From the NCBI RefSeq assembly GCF_907164915.1, contig NC_061865.1, positions 49,077,363 through 49,141,362 of the forward strand: 64,000 bases of DNA, in the 5' to 3' direction. The stretch is from Impatiens glandulifera (Eukaryota > Streptophyta > Magnoliopsida > Ericales > Balsaminaceae). Both the position numbers and the translations under genes were made by a program. The notes below the pieces were generated by a model. The model made no database searches, had not been told where the DNA came from, and was given only the letters and a program-made list of their open reading frames with translations. Shown piece after piece: positions 10,376 through 22,410 of the stretch (the stretch's first letter is position 1; every line of letters begins with the position of its first letter).

Positions 10376-11310
10376 ATGACATACTCTACTATGATGGTTA
10401 CACCCTCCTCTATTGATATTACAAATCATCTTACAGTGAATCTTGACAACCTTAGCATCTCAACTCTACATCATACTCTTATATATGGATTCTCACGTGT
10501 CAAAACTTGTGATCTTCACAATGTCAACATTGACACCATTTTCACCTCTCCATCCACATGTTTCTTCACTGCCAATAAAGATACACAATGGTGTTTTTCT
10601 ATGGTAAATAAATTTAATGCTCTAATTCAAATAAGACACGGTCTCTTATTCCTTGATCCTCACAGAATATCGTAGGTTGCAAATGAGTTTTCAAAATCAA
10701 ACTAAAAATTAATGGTTCCATTGAATGTTACAATGCTCGTTTAGTTGCAAAATGCTTTCATCAACAAGAAGACATTGATTATTTTGAAACATGCAACCCA
10801 TTTATAAAACATATTACCATCTAAATAATCCTCTCACTTGTCGTCACTCATCAATGACCTATTCATCAACTTGATTTTAGCAATGCCTTCTTACATGGAA
10901 CTCTACACGATAAAGTTTTTATGTCTCAACCCCTTTGGTTCACTCATCGTAATTATCCTAATAATGTGTGCAAACTTCACAAAGCACTCTATAACTCAAG
11001 AAAGTTCCTTGTGAATGGTATAATACTTTGAAATTCGCTCTTTTTCCCATCAGTTTTCAAGAATCAACAAACAATTGTTTTTTATTCATATATCACTCTA
11101 CATAAATTACATCGTTATTTCTTATCTACATGGATGATATTATATTCATTAGCAAAATTCTTCCTCTCACATATTTTTCGTCATCTCTCAACATAACCAC
11201 ATTCCCCCCCCCCCCCCCAAGATTTAGGTCCACTACATTATTTTTTTGAATTGAAACTCATCCATCTATCTTTGGCATTTTTCTCTCTCAATCAAAATAT
11301 ATACATGAAT
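10376..11310 (+). pseudogene. Copia protease and reverse transcriptase, integrase missing
   Basis: A protease remnant (ITNHLTVNLDNLSIS, about 10410-10470) is followed within about 100 bases by the reverse transcriptase start (VGC, then YNARLVAKCFHQQEDIDYF, THQ, IHQLDFSNAFLHGTLHDKVF and NYPNNVCKLHKALY). A fit to LGPLHYFFELK near 11225-11260 closes the domain. Stops and frameshifts are frequent. The integrase core that normally lies between protease and reverse transcriptase is absent. A run of 15 C bases lies at 11204-11218. Confidence 0.75.
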
Positions 11311-11319
11311 AATCTTTTG

Positions 11320-12205
11320 AGAGAATTCTAGAAGGTATGAGGATCATCAATACTCTGTCTTCCTATCACTTAAAAATAATTGTGAGGATTCTCGAGTTTG
11401 AAGGGTTGAAAATGAAGGTAGGTTTGACTCAGAATTAGTATAAAATATTGTTCGCGATAAAGAGGAGGTGGTTCTATGGTCCCATTTAGTGTGGTCCACG
11501 AAAGATATTCCTTAACACCAATTTATTTTGTGGTTGGTGTTCCGTGAAAGACTTAACATACGCGATCGAATTAAAAAGTATATGAATATCCTAGATCTTA
11601 GATGCCTTCTTTGTATGAGAAATGAGGAGATCATTGACCATATCTTTGGGGACTGGCTATTTGCTTCCTTGCATTGGAGTAAGTTTTCCACATCAATGAG
11701 TCTTTTTATCTTCCCAAAAGAATGGACTAATATTAAGGAAATGACAATCATCCAGACAAAGGGTAATGGCTTTAGTTCAAATGTCTTTAAGTGCATCTTT
11801 GCAAACATTGTTTATCATATTTAGAAGGAAAGGAATGCAAGAGAATTTTCAAGGGATTGAAATGATGTGGAGTTTGTTTAGAGTGAAATTATCTTTGATG
11901 GAAACTCACTCATTCGAACGTGGAGGCGAATTCCCACTTGTGAAAAAAATTGATTGATTTGTCAAAGATGGAGCATTGCATATGAGAAAGTCACTCTTAT
12001 TTCTAATTTCAAGGCGCTCTAAACTTCGTTGTTCGTGTCCTTCATTTTTGTTCTCATTCTGGTTGTTTTTTTATTTTCATTTTGTTGGTTCATTCATTTT
12101 TTACAAAGTCTTGTTTTGTCTGAATCCTAAACTCTTGTAATTCTTTACCCTTTTCCGGTATTTTTATTTAATGGAATTTTGTCATTTTCTCATCAAAAAA
12201 AATAT
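11320..12205 (+). mobile_element. 3' fragment of an L1-type LINE nested in the Copia element
   Basis: At about 11525-11830 the plus strand encodes RERLNIRDRIKKY, LRCLLCMRNEEIIDHIFGD and KERNAREF, the zinc-binding C-terminal region (zf-RVT) of plant L1-like reverse transcriptases. A T-rich 3' untranslated region follows and ends at an A-rich tail near 12195-12205. Copia homology ends near 11310 (ELKL region) and resumes at about 12210, so the LINE 3' end landed inside the Copia reverse transcriptase region. The 5' boundary is approximate. Confidence 0.7.
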
Positions 12206-12209
12206 TAGT

Positions 12210-12950
12210 GACTCAAAACCTCTTAATACCCCCACAATCTCTTCTAGGTCATTTTATCTCTCCATGATGACGACACTCTTCCTAAGTCATTCTTGTATCG
12301 CCTCATTGTTGGTGCTCTCCAATATTTGATGCATACTCGACCTAAACTAGTATTTGTTGTCAAACATATCTACCAATTAATGCAGTCTCCTACCACCACT
12401 CATTAATCTACAATGAAAAGAATAATTTGCAATCTTCGTCATACTCCTTATCACGGACTTCTCATCCGTCAATTATCTTCTCTCGATCTATCTGCATTTT
12501 CTAACTCCGATTGGACTTGTTGTATGGATGATCGTCACTCCATAACTGGCTACTACATATGTTTGGTGGCAATCTTATTTCTTGGAATTCAAAGAAACAA
12601 CAAGTTATTGATCAGTTTAGTATTGAGTCTAAATGTCGAGCTCTATCGCATGTCACTATTAAACTCATCTTGCTCCAATCATTGCTACGTGAATTTTGCA
12701 TCTCTCCACCTCAACCTCTCACTCTATTATGTGATAACACTAGTGTTGTGTTCTCTTAGTCAATCTAATTTTTCATTCTCGTACAAAATATATAGAGATT
12801 AATTTTCACTTCATTCATGAACGTGTTGCTTAAAAATTTCTATTAATCTGATATTTACTTATTGATGATCAAATTGTCAACATCCTCACCAAACGATTTG
12901 CATCAATATGATTTGTTTTATTACGTAACAAATTCACAGTGTGTGTGCCT
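12210..12950 (+). pseudogene. Copia RNase H region
   Basis: Degraded frames show LYRLIVGALQYL, then LRHTPYHGLLIRQLSS, a DW-C-DDRHSITGYYI segment, GGNLISWNSKKQQVI and IESKCRALSHVTIKLILLQSLLREFCI, LLCDNTSVVF and finally VNILTKRF-like wording near 12880. This is the RNase H end of Copia pol, reading up to the right LTR. Confidence 0.75.
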
Positions 12951-12960
12951 CCCTTTTTGT

Positions 12961-13150
12961 TTGAGAGAATGTATTAAAGACTCTATAATTAAAAATAAAG
13001 AGCAACTCACTTAATCCTGTTAGTTTTCATCTTCTAGTTCTTAATAAAAATTTAAAATCTTTATATATTTTAATTTTTAATTATCCTTATTTTATTTATA
13101 AATTTAAAACTCATGTAATTGTAATCCAAAATAAAATCTTAATACACAAC
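12961..13150 (+). repeat. Right LTR of the Copia element
   Basis: It shares TTGAGAGA, AAAGACTCTATAATTAAAAA and ATGTAATTGTAATCC with the left LTR. It is somewhat longer than the left copy, which seems to have lost an internal block. The end point is approximate. Confidence 0.6.
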
Positions 13151-13499
13151 TTTTTAAATAAATACTCTTTATTTAAATTTAACTAACACAACAATATTAT
13201 ATTGCATGTACCCTCACTTTCTATGACTATTTCTAAATATATAATAGGATTAATTTTCAATTTTTTTCCTATTATATATAATATATATACTAACACTTTT
13301 TTTTTATTTCCTTTCATATTATATAATATTTTTATATAATATTTAATTTAGATATATATTTAATTTTAATTAAATTTTATAATTATTATATTTATTTTAA
13401 TTTATAGGCCACAAAATTTGAATTTGAATTAGGTCCTAACTCTAAGCTAACTCTAAGGTTCTATCATTTCATAAATTTTGAGTAACCCACCTATGATTA

Positions 13500-14104
13500 T
13501 AACTCTTATTAACAAACAATTAACTAATATTAGTACATAATTATCTCACATTAATAATTCTTTATTTTTTTACCTTATTTTAGATACTTTGAAAATATTC
13601 TTGAATGCGACTAGAATTCAAGGAATAAAGGTAATGCTTGAACCCTGAAAATTTCGAAATCAAATAATCTCATATCCCCAAATTTCAAACATTGAAATTT
13701 GATTTTTAATATAACTACTAAAGTCCAACATCTCAAATAATCTCAATAACAACAAATAAACTAACATTAGTACCTAAATAAATAATTATGAATTATTTTA
13801 CGGTATTTTAAATTCTTTGAAGATATTCTTAAGTACGGCTAGAATTCAAGGAATAAAAGTAATGTTTGACCATGAAATTTTCGAAATCAAATAATCTCAT
13901 TGATATACCCCCAAAATTTCAAATATTGAAATTTGAATTTTAGTATAACTACTCAAGTCCAACATCTCAAATAATCCTATTAACAAACAATTAACTAACA
14001 TGAATGATTCTCAATTATTCTACCGTATTTTAGATTCTTCAAACAGCTAAATTCAAGGAATAAAGGTATTGTTTGATCATGAAAATTTAAAAAACAAATA
14101 ATTA
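13500..14104. repeat. Tandem repeat of about 240 bp, third copy interrupted
   Basis: Units start at about 13500, 13736 and 13980. Each contains AACAAACAATTAACTAA-type wording, a CTAGAATTCAAGGAATAAA block, a TTTCGAAATCAAATAATCT block, and ACCCCCAAAATTTCAAA followed by AGTATAACTACTCAAGTCC. The third unit breaks off at about 14104. Its missing end reappears at 17225-17295 (TATACCCCAAAATTTCAAA, AGTATAACTACTCAAGTTC). Confidence 0.75.
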
Positions 14105-17100
14105 CGGTAAACACTAAAATCTCAGGTTCCCAATTTTTAAATTTTAAATAATTATTTTGAATAAGTAAATTTAAAATAATTACCAAATCATAATTAAATA
14201 ATTAATTGGAATAATTATTGTATTAATTAAACCTCAATTAATTAAAATAGAGACAAAAAATAAAGTAAAATAATTTGAGATAAATATTATATTTATTTTA
14301 TCTCAAATTAATTTTTAGAGTTAAAAAAATTGTTATAAATAATTTGAGATATACTGTATCCATTTTATCTCAAAATTAATTATTTATAAAACTCCAAAAT
14401 ATGAAGAATAAATAAATGAGGAGTGATAGGGGAGGGAATTTGGGAGAGAAATTGATGTGTAGCTATATCGCTGGTTGGAAAAAGAGGATAAAAAGTGATG
14501 AGAAAGAAGAAAGAGAAATTTTGTTGTTTTTTTATCATTTAGATTGTGCCACTTCATTCTCTCCTCATTTCCTCTCCCAATCATTTCTCTAAATAAATAA
14601 ATGATATGTCTATTAAAAATACTTTGTGTATTTTGTAGCTTAAAGATAAAGCTAAAAGGAGTTGAAAAAAATTGATTTAAAAAAAACTCTAAGACTAGAA
14701 AAGGGTCGTGATTCAGTGAAATCGAATACAAGAGAAACGGCTACAACAGACCACACAACCATCGGATGAGCTCCCATGCCTCATCCAATGCACCATAGCC
14801 AGCCGTGTTGTCGCTACACCAGAAGGAAAGTGCTTACACGCAACAACGGATCAACTAACGCGCGCCTCAACGTTGTTAGTCAAAATGTACGCGGAGAACT
14901 CACCATTGACGGAACGCCTAAGCGTCCGCGCTTAGGAAAGAAACGACATCATTTGAAGACTCCCTTAGCGCTCAAACGCAGAAGAAGAAAACAACGTTGT
15001 TTTCAGCTCTAGTTTGTCTTCTTCCTCGCGGAGAACGAAATGATGATCCGTCGAATTCTTTAATTATTCAAAGATTAAACTCCAACGCTAGTTCATCATA
15101 TTCGTTGATTCGAAGGCTAAAATGATCACCCTAACTTGGTGATCATTTCACCTACGATCATAGGAGCAAGCATGCCCTAGAAGATCAACTGGATGAAGAC
15201 CAGACAAAAGCCATTAATGGTCTTTTGATTAAAATTTGATCCATTGGATCGTTCAACCGACTTAGGGAGGTTATAAATAGCCCTCCTCAGTAAAGACGAA
15301 GTCAAAGATCCCAATCACAATGTCTCAATCCACCTTTAAGGAAATCGCCATTAAAATTTGCAAGTTTTTCTTGAAAATTTTGAGATCATGTGTAAAACTT
15401 TAAAGTTCGGTTCTAGATCATCAAAAAGTTTCTAAAATAGTTCAAAAGTGTTCTCCAACTCATTATAAACATCAATACATGTAATTTTCAACTTGAAATT
15501 TTTATATTCAAGTTTGACCAACTTTTCATACCGTTCAACCGATCAATTTTTGTTGGAAAACGATCTTGATACCATTTGTAAGCTTTCTGTTGAAACTAAT
15601 TTGAATCAATCGATCCGAATTGAAAGTACCCAAATTTGTTTTTAAAAATTTTCAAAATCAGGTTTCTGTTAACTCAAGAATAGCGACTCAAACACCTTCC
15701 TAACATATTTCTAAAGGTGTCATGATATTCAAATCAATTCCAAGCAATCCCGATCATGTTTGATTAAAAACTAAAACTAAAACTAAAAATGAAAATTTTA
15801 GTTCTTGAATTTGTTAAGACGAACATTTAGTGTTCATGTTTTGGTTATACCCGATCTTAATATGTATAAGGAAGATATATGTAAGCTCTTTATACCCAAT
15901 TAAACCTTCAAAACTAAAATCTCAATTTTTGCTTAAGAACTGTTCAGATCGAATGGAACGTATTTCCGATTAAATGAAGTATCGAAATGATGTTATAAAT
16001 GATCATTGAGGTTATATGAAGTCCTCCATCCTTAGATCGAATAATGGAGGCTCCAATTGAAATCTCAAAAACTTGTAGTGTCGTTCATGGCGTCCGACCA
16101 AGGATTTCACCTAGGCTTGATTTTCGAACGAGAATATCAAGCCTTCCCTTGAATCTAACCGAGGATTTTTAACCCCGATCGAGGATTTTCAGCATGTCAT
16201 GGTTTTAGACCGAGAAAACTAGCCCAACATGGTTTTCAACCGAGAATCTCTGGATCCGACTAAGGGACCAACGCGCGCGACCGACGAATTCCAACATCCA
16301 ACTAAGGGAACAATACGTGTGACCGAGGAGACCGATATCCACGTTGATCGTGTGCTTGACGCGTTGACTTCGAGCCAAACCCTCTCTAGACCCGTGTATC
16401 CGACCTGGTTCGCGAACTGGGCACCGGGCACCTACTTAAGGGCCTATTTGTTTGGGATTTTAATTTTAATTTTTTTAACAATTAGAAACTCCAAACTATT
16501 TTTTCAAAATCCAAAAAAAATAGAAAACAATTTCAAAATATTTTTATAAATATTTTTTTTGATAAAGATATGTTTGAATATTATTTTTTAATTATAATGC
16601 CTTAAACTGATATTTTCAAGTGATTTCCTCAATAATTATCGACATCAATCGCATGTACTAACATTTAAATATTGTTATACAATTTTAAATGAAAGAAAAA
16701 CATATATATGTTTAGAAATTGAAAAATAATTAGTTAAATAAAACGTAATAAAACAAAAATTTCAAACCCAAAAGCCAAGATTTTATGATGTAGAGACCGT
16801 TCTTTATTAGGTAGAGAATATAACGCAAATCTCTTTCTCGAGTATCAACAAAATTCGAACTCAACAGAACATCTGATAAAATTACGTTTGTACATGTATA
16901 AAAATCTTTTATTGATTTTAAATTTTAAATTAATTGGTGACTCTTTTCATCAAATAAATAATCTTTTAAATTAATTATTTTAACTAATTTAATATACAAA
17001 TTTCTTTTAATCAAACTGTGATTTGATTATTTTAAAATTTAAATGATGGTTTAAAATTGATCATACAAATTAATTATTGTTATAATTAATTTTAAAATAT

Positions 17101-17219
17101 CAAAATACATTTTTGTAAATCTTTTAAATAATATTTTATTAAAAGATTTTCAACATGTAAACCGTGCGAAGTTAAAATTTCTCGAACTTCGAACTTTTCC
17201 AGGACAAGGAATTTCCGGG
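14105..17219 (+). mobile_element. LTR-like element interrupting the 240-bp tandem repeat
   Basis: The third 240-bp unit is split, its halves lying either side of this block, so the block is an insertion. The five bases ATTAC occur at both junctions (14100-14104 and 17220-17224) and are a candidate target duplication. Inside are a GC-richer zone (14740-15050), a TATA-like GGTTATAAATAGCC (about 15270), repeated ACCGAG phrases (16080-16340), and GGTGACTCTTTTC near 16936. There is no convincing protein; the short arginine-rich ORF near 14776 lacks homology that I recognise. I read it as an LTR or LARD-like derivative related to 6183-10083. Confidence 0.45.
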
Positions 17220-17799
17220 ATTACCTTCTCGTATACCCCAAAATTTCAAATATTTAAATATGATTTTTAGTATAACTACTCAAGTTCAACATCATTCTCC
17301 CCTTTCAATTGTTTTAAACTTCTCAAATTGTTTCTCAAGCGTTTTTGCCAAACTTTTGTTATAGCTGAAAACATTAAAAACATATTTTTGATCGTGGTCC
17401 ACACTGAAACCGTTACAATCAACCTCTGAAGTTTTCGAAGATCATATAGTTTCATAAGTCGATATCTCGGCGATACTCTACCATTTAACACGAATTTAAA
17501 GGCTTTTTTGTTGGAATTTTTAGGATCACTAGTATAATAAATAATTGTGCAAATGTTATATTTAGTATAAGTCAAAATAATGTGATCTAATATGAAATTA
17601 AGTTTACGGCTTATGGATGTATTTGTCATGAATATAAAGTGAGGATGACATTTCTAATTTTATGAAGTGACTAAATTAGAAATGACTTAACTATAATAAC
17701 TAACTTAATGTTGGTTATATGTAACGGTAATGGTCCCCATCTAAAGTACTGACAATTCTTTTTTGCGTACTCATCATCAGAGAAAGAAAATCATTGTCG

Positions 17800-17917
17800 T
17801 ACTCATCAAATTGTAAGAACTATTTCATAAAAAAAGTCTAAAAAAGAGAGATTAAAGGTACTCATCAAATTGGAAGAACCATTCCATAAAGAAAGTCTAA
17901 AAAAGAGAGATTAAATA
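17800..17917. repeat. Two-copy 59-bp tandem duplication
   Basis: TACTCATCAAATTG begins at 17800 and again at 17859. The copies share AGTCTAAAAAAGAGAGATTA and differ at a few positions. Confidence 0.85.
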
Positions 17918-18084
17918 CCATTTCCATTCTAAAGAAAGAGAAGATTCATGATTAAATTAAAGTACGCTTCCCAACATTTAGATTTTAAATTCTCACACAT
18001 TATATTATGATGCTTAAAAATATATATGTATGAATTTATGATAATTTCAAATAATATATATATTGACAATTTCAAATTACATCA

Positions 18085-18201
18085 AATGCGAGAAATATAC
18101 CAAATGCGAGAAATACCAAATGCGAGAAATATATCATTCACGCATTTTCATCTAAAACGCGTTAATCAACTCACGCTTTTTAGATGAAAATGCGTGAATG
18201 A
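18085..18201. repeat. Perfect 24-bp hairpin preceded by three copies of CAAATGCGAGAAATA
   Basis: Positions 18134-18157 are exactly complementary to 18178-18201, with a 20-base loop. The stem includes TCATTCACGCATTTTC. The left arm is preceded by three near-identical CAAATGCGAGAAATA units. A further TTTCTCG just right of the stem can pair with CGAGAAA, extending the structure. No gene overlaps it. Confidence 0.85.
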
Positions 18202-18213
18202 CGTTTCTCGTAA

Positions 18214-20090
18214 TTGAGCAGTAAAACAGGCGCGCAAAGGGTATTCAGACTTTTCGCAGGGCAAAAAGGCCCATTTTGCAAACATTATCAGGCGCGGACC
18301 TTTTTTGGAATTAAGGCTATTAGTAGGACCATTTCATCCCATTTCCCTCCCATTGCATACTCCCAAATTCACATTAGACAATGGTGTCCTAGTTCTATTA
18401 CTATCAGATCATAGGGTTTACCCAAACCCATAAATGAATAAAACAGTAATGTAGTTAATTAGTTTATTTAAAAACACTTAAATAATATCATAATTACTCC
18501 ACCCAACTAAAATTGAGGTATATAGAAAACCTTATTAGAGGTCAATGCGTATTTAATACATATAAAAAGCACTAAATTATTTTTTTCAATTTTCTTTCCC
18601 ACCTTATTTTTCTCTTTTTCTTCAACTCCTTATCAATAAATACAAAAAAAATAAGAAATAATAAGTATGCTCGAAATTTTTATTACAAGAAAAAGAAATT
18701 ACAAATTTTATGGCAAGTAAACTTATTAGTAGAGAGTGTCTTATGACGGACGACTATGGTGATCACGTATACGAACTATGTACGTAGTCGAAGTCATTCC
18801 CTCATCGTAACTCGACACTTATCTAGAAACTCTTCATTTTCTTAGTTTTAAGATTAGAACTGAAAAAATAAGTGACTACTTACAAAATGTTGAATTAGAC
18901 GCTAAAACCCCTTTTAACTATCTTAATATTTTAAAATGGATTAGGTTTAAGGCAAAAAAATATATATATTAAGATATGAAAGAGGAAAATTTCACTCTAG
19001 TCATTGATAAGTTTATGTATTTCATTGAGAAATTGACACTCATAAAATCACCAAGATGTTTGAAAATGAGATCAAGAATAACAAGATTTAATATCCACAT
19101 AGAAGAATAGAAACTCTGCAGTGGTATAAACTATGAGAAAAGTATATAGAAAAGAGCCAAATTCGATCACTAAAAGCGCATTTAGCTCCATGATTTCAGC
19201 TCTTTCGACAATCTTGAAATAAAGTTTTTGACTTTTTAATGTGTGACTTTAAGAATATATTTATTTTTTGAGATCTCCTCATTTTTATGTGCCAACTAAC
19301 TTATGAAACTTGAAGTCATATTATAGTGATCAATTTATATAATTACCATGATCAATTAAAAATCACTTAAAAAATATTAACTAACCTTATTAAGGATTAT
19401 ACCGCTCTTGTTTTGTTTTTAATGAAGTATAATACCCATTTTAACTTAAAACGTTCTAAATAAAAATCAAACTCGTGACCTTTGATATCTTAGAAATAAT
19501 ATGAATTAGACGGTAAAATGTACAATTTTATTACTAAAATGTTTATATCAAGGGTTTTGAATCATATAATTTTCACGGCACAAATGATATAGATTTATAA
19601 CATATCTTTTTTTACGAATATCGGTAAAATGATTAACTCTTATTTACCAAATTACTTAATTTATTAATTAAAATCTATTTTTTTTTAAGTTTTCTTTTTT
19701 AAAAAACACACATCTTCAAATTAAATCACCTCATATTTCTTAAACAAATTAAAGTTTATTTAAATAAACCTCAACGAAACAAGCTCCGAATGTGAATTTA
19801 TAAGAACATGATGACTATGAATTAATGATTATTTACAGCCATTGAACATAAAATTAATGTACGATCATATATGTAAGTATGTAGTTCGATGATCTTCTTT
19901 TGTTATAAACTTATAATAATGGAGAAACCCTACAACTTTATATTGTAATTCATTCTAAAGGTCTGTTTCTGAAATCTGACAGACCTAGAGATCAGATAGC
20001 TAGGGGACCATGCATAATGCATGCATTATATATATTTATAAATATAAAAAAAAATGATCACTGTAGCTCACTATATATTACGTACGTACA
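18214..20090. other. Intergenic stretch without recognised genes
   Basis: Mixed AT-rich DNA. The reading frame at 18214-18414 has no recognisable domain and I do not call it a gene. I see no RNA gene here. Confidence 0.4.
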
Positions 20091-20129
20091 CTGGGTCTGG
20101 GATGCAGTAAAAAATGCATTATTGGGTTT

Positions 20130-20846
20130 ACTCCCAACTGTAAAATGACCCCCAAAATGAGTTTTTCTACTCCAACCCACCTCTAAAACAAAACCCAAAA
20201 TGGGTTTATACCCATTTTCTCTCAGATAAAAACCCAAATTTGAGTATTTACTATTCACATACTCAAAATTTTTTAAAAAAACAAAATGGTCCTCTAACTA
20301 TATTATTATGTTAATCTTATATATTTCATATTTTATATAATTATTGATATGTTTTATTTTTATCTTTTTCTTTTTATTAATATTAAAATTTTTTAAATAT
20401 CATAAATTTAATAATGAATAACATTGATAAAAAAACTAAAAAATAACAAAATAATTTAATAATATTTGTTTTGATATCATTTTTTTTTATTTATGTAGTG
20501 TAATTGAGTTTATTTAATAATATTTGCTTTGATATAATTTTATTGTTAGTATAGTATAATTTGTGTTTGTTTATTTAATGAGGTTTAATTTGTTTTTTTT
20601 ATGTGTATAAATTATTGATTTATAATTCATTTTATTTAATGAGTGTGATTTTGAAAAATATTGGGGTTTAATTTGTAAAGTTGATAAATATATAGGTAGA
20701 ATTGAAAAAGTGTGTAGGGGGAATATTCTAAAAATATTCTTTTGAGTTTGAAAATGAGTTTTTGGGTTGGAGATGAATTACTGTTTGATTGGACACTTAC
20801 TGCATTTTGAGTTTGAGAATGGGTTTTTGGGTTGGAGATGGTCTTA
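20130..20846. mobile_element. Tourist-like (PIF/Harbinger) MITE
   Basis: The reverse complement of the right end reads GACCATCTCCAACCCAAA, the typical start of plant Tourist-type MITEs, and it is followed by TTA, the usual target site. The left side has a related CTACTCCAACCCACC block near 20168-20185 and phrases like AAAACCCAAAATGGG. An internal copy of the GGGTTGGAGATG end (about 20762) suggests local duplication. The left end and its TTA are uncertain. Confidence 0.5.
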
Positions 20847-22344
20847 TGGGTCATTTTCTGGCCTCACCCTTTTGATCATCAAATTGACACCACCCAATTA
20901 TTCTACTTACCTTTTCAAGAAATTCAAATAGGCCATGCATGTTTATTATAATTTAAATCAAATTAATAGGATACTAGCTAGCTAATTCATATTTGACAAT
21001 GAACAAATTAGTAATTAGAAGAAATTGAAACCAAGATATCCTCTTTTGAGCTTGTTTTATTTGGGTTTTTATTAATGGGTTTTTAGTTAAAAACTTTGTT
21101 AGATGAAAAATTAGGTTATTTGAAATAATGATGTTAGGTTTTGTCTTGTGGCTTGGGACAAAGTAGAAAAACCTGTTGCATATAGTGGTGGTTCTGTAGG
21201 AAAGTGGCTGTGAAGGTTTGCTGGGAAAGTGAGTCTTTTTTGACTGATTGTGATGTGTTCAAATTTTGGGTGGACAACCAAAAATGGATCTATAAGGGTT
21301 GAAGTTAATTCGAGGCTGTTGGAATTGAAGAACTTGGTGATGGAATGACAATTTCTTTATTATGAGAAAATTTAGGGTTAATAAATGTGAAGTAATTTGC
21401 TTTTTTTCTTTTTCTTTTTAAGATGAGACGTTTTTCATTAATTCTCGGGTTTGGTACATTTCACAATTATGTTGTTGTTTTATGAAAAGTATTAATCAAA
21501 TTAAGGAAATAAGCAAATAGTTGATCACTACACCTAGCTTACAAAAAAAAAGGAAAAAGGGTAAAAATCAATAGAAGTTATAATCTAATTCAACATATAT
21601 GATTAAGATACAATTCAAAATACATAAAACCATCACCAACAAAAGTACTGATTTGTACAATAAGACTAACTAAACAAACTCACTTAATCACCAAACATCT
21701 ATATCTTTGAGATGTGAACCGAAAAATCTATGCACCAAAATAAACCCCGTAGATTCTGCATAAGCTACTTTATAAGGTTATATCGTTGCTCCTCTCTTAA
21801 CATGATTAACGACGCTATAAATATGTACGTTTTCCTTTCCACCCACTTTTCTTAATAATCTCTTCGTTATTCACTACACTTTCAATTCGCTAAACTTGAG
21901 TACTGTGAACATGATTCTCATAAGCATCCAAATTGAAAGTCATAATCAATGTTGAGTTCTTTGGTTTGTATCATCCGAATCTGTCATGCCCTAGTTACTT
22001 CTTTATTGGGACATTTTTCAAACTCAGTTTCTAGTATTGCCTCTGATATGTGAATTATGTTATCAATCATCCGATCTTCACTTATGAGTAAATGTAATGT
22101 CAATTTGTTTAGTCTTTTTGAGGTTTGATTGTGATCCTTCTGTCATGATGTTCTTCTTATCGATTCTTATGATAATCATGGTTGTAGTTTGCTCAAAAAA
22201 TATTTTTGTTTTTTAGGTTTGTTATTTTTTACCGTTAACATGTTAGGTTTTGTTTGGTTGCGTGGGTAAAACAGTAGAGATCGAAGACTGAAAGTTGAAG
22301 TTGGACGATGATGATGAAGCCATGCAAATCCTACTGACAACAAG

Positions 22345-22410
22345 TGGTCCTGATCTGAGGACCATTGCAGGAGATAAATGAAGCTTTTAAGGACCTGTTT
22401 GTTTGGTCCC
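22345..22410. promoter_or_regulatory. Candidate TCP-binding sites upstream of the TCP gene
   Basis: TGGTCC (22345-22350) and GGACCA (22359-22364) form an inverted pair, the left one within GTGGTCC. TGGTCCC follows at 22404-22410. These resemble the TCP consensus cores (GTGGNCCC, GGNCCCAC). Short motifs occur by chance, so function is only a suggestion. Confidence 0.3.

Larger units (their letters stand above)
5162..13150 (+). mobile_element. Degenerate Copia LTR retrotransposon with nested insertions
   Basis: Similar LTR-like ends lie at about 5162-5308 and 12961-13150 in the same orientation. Both contain TTGAGAGA, AAAGACTCTATA, AAA(A/T)A(C/T)AAAGAG and AATTGTAATC. A primer binding site like that for initiator tRNA-Met, TGGTATCATAG, follows the left LTR. 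Internally, with many stops and frameshifts, come gag, a CCHC knuckle, protease, reverse transcriptase and RNase H. Protease passes almost directly into reverse transcriptase, so the integrase region appears deleted. Two blocks unrelated to Copia break the order: an LTR-like element at about 6183-10083, itself carrying a hAT element, and a LINE fragment at about 11320-12205. Confidence 0.8.

Noticed and set aside
14776..15012. 78-codon Arg/Lys-rich reading frame, protein-like in a GC-richer zone
   Set aside because: No recognisable domain; it lies inside the LTR-like block upstream of its TATA box, so the open frame is probably due to higher GC content.
18214..18414. 66-codon reading frame
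   Set aside because: No domain, no promoter context, and no conserved composition; taken as chance.
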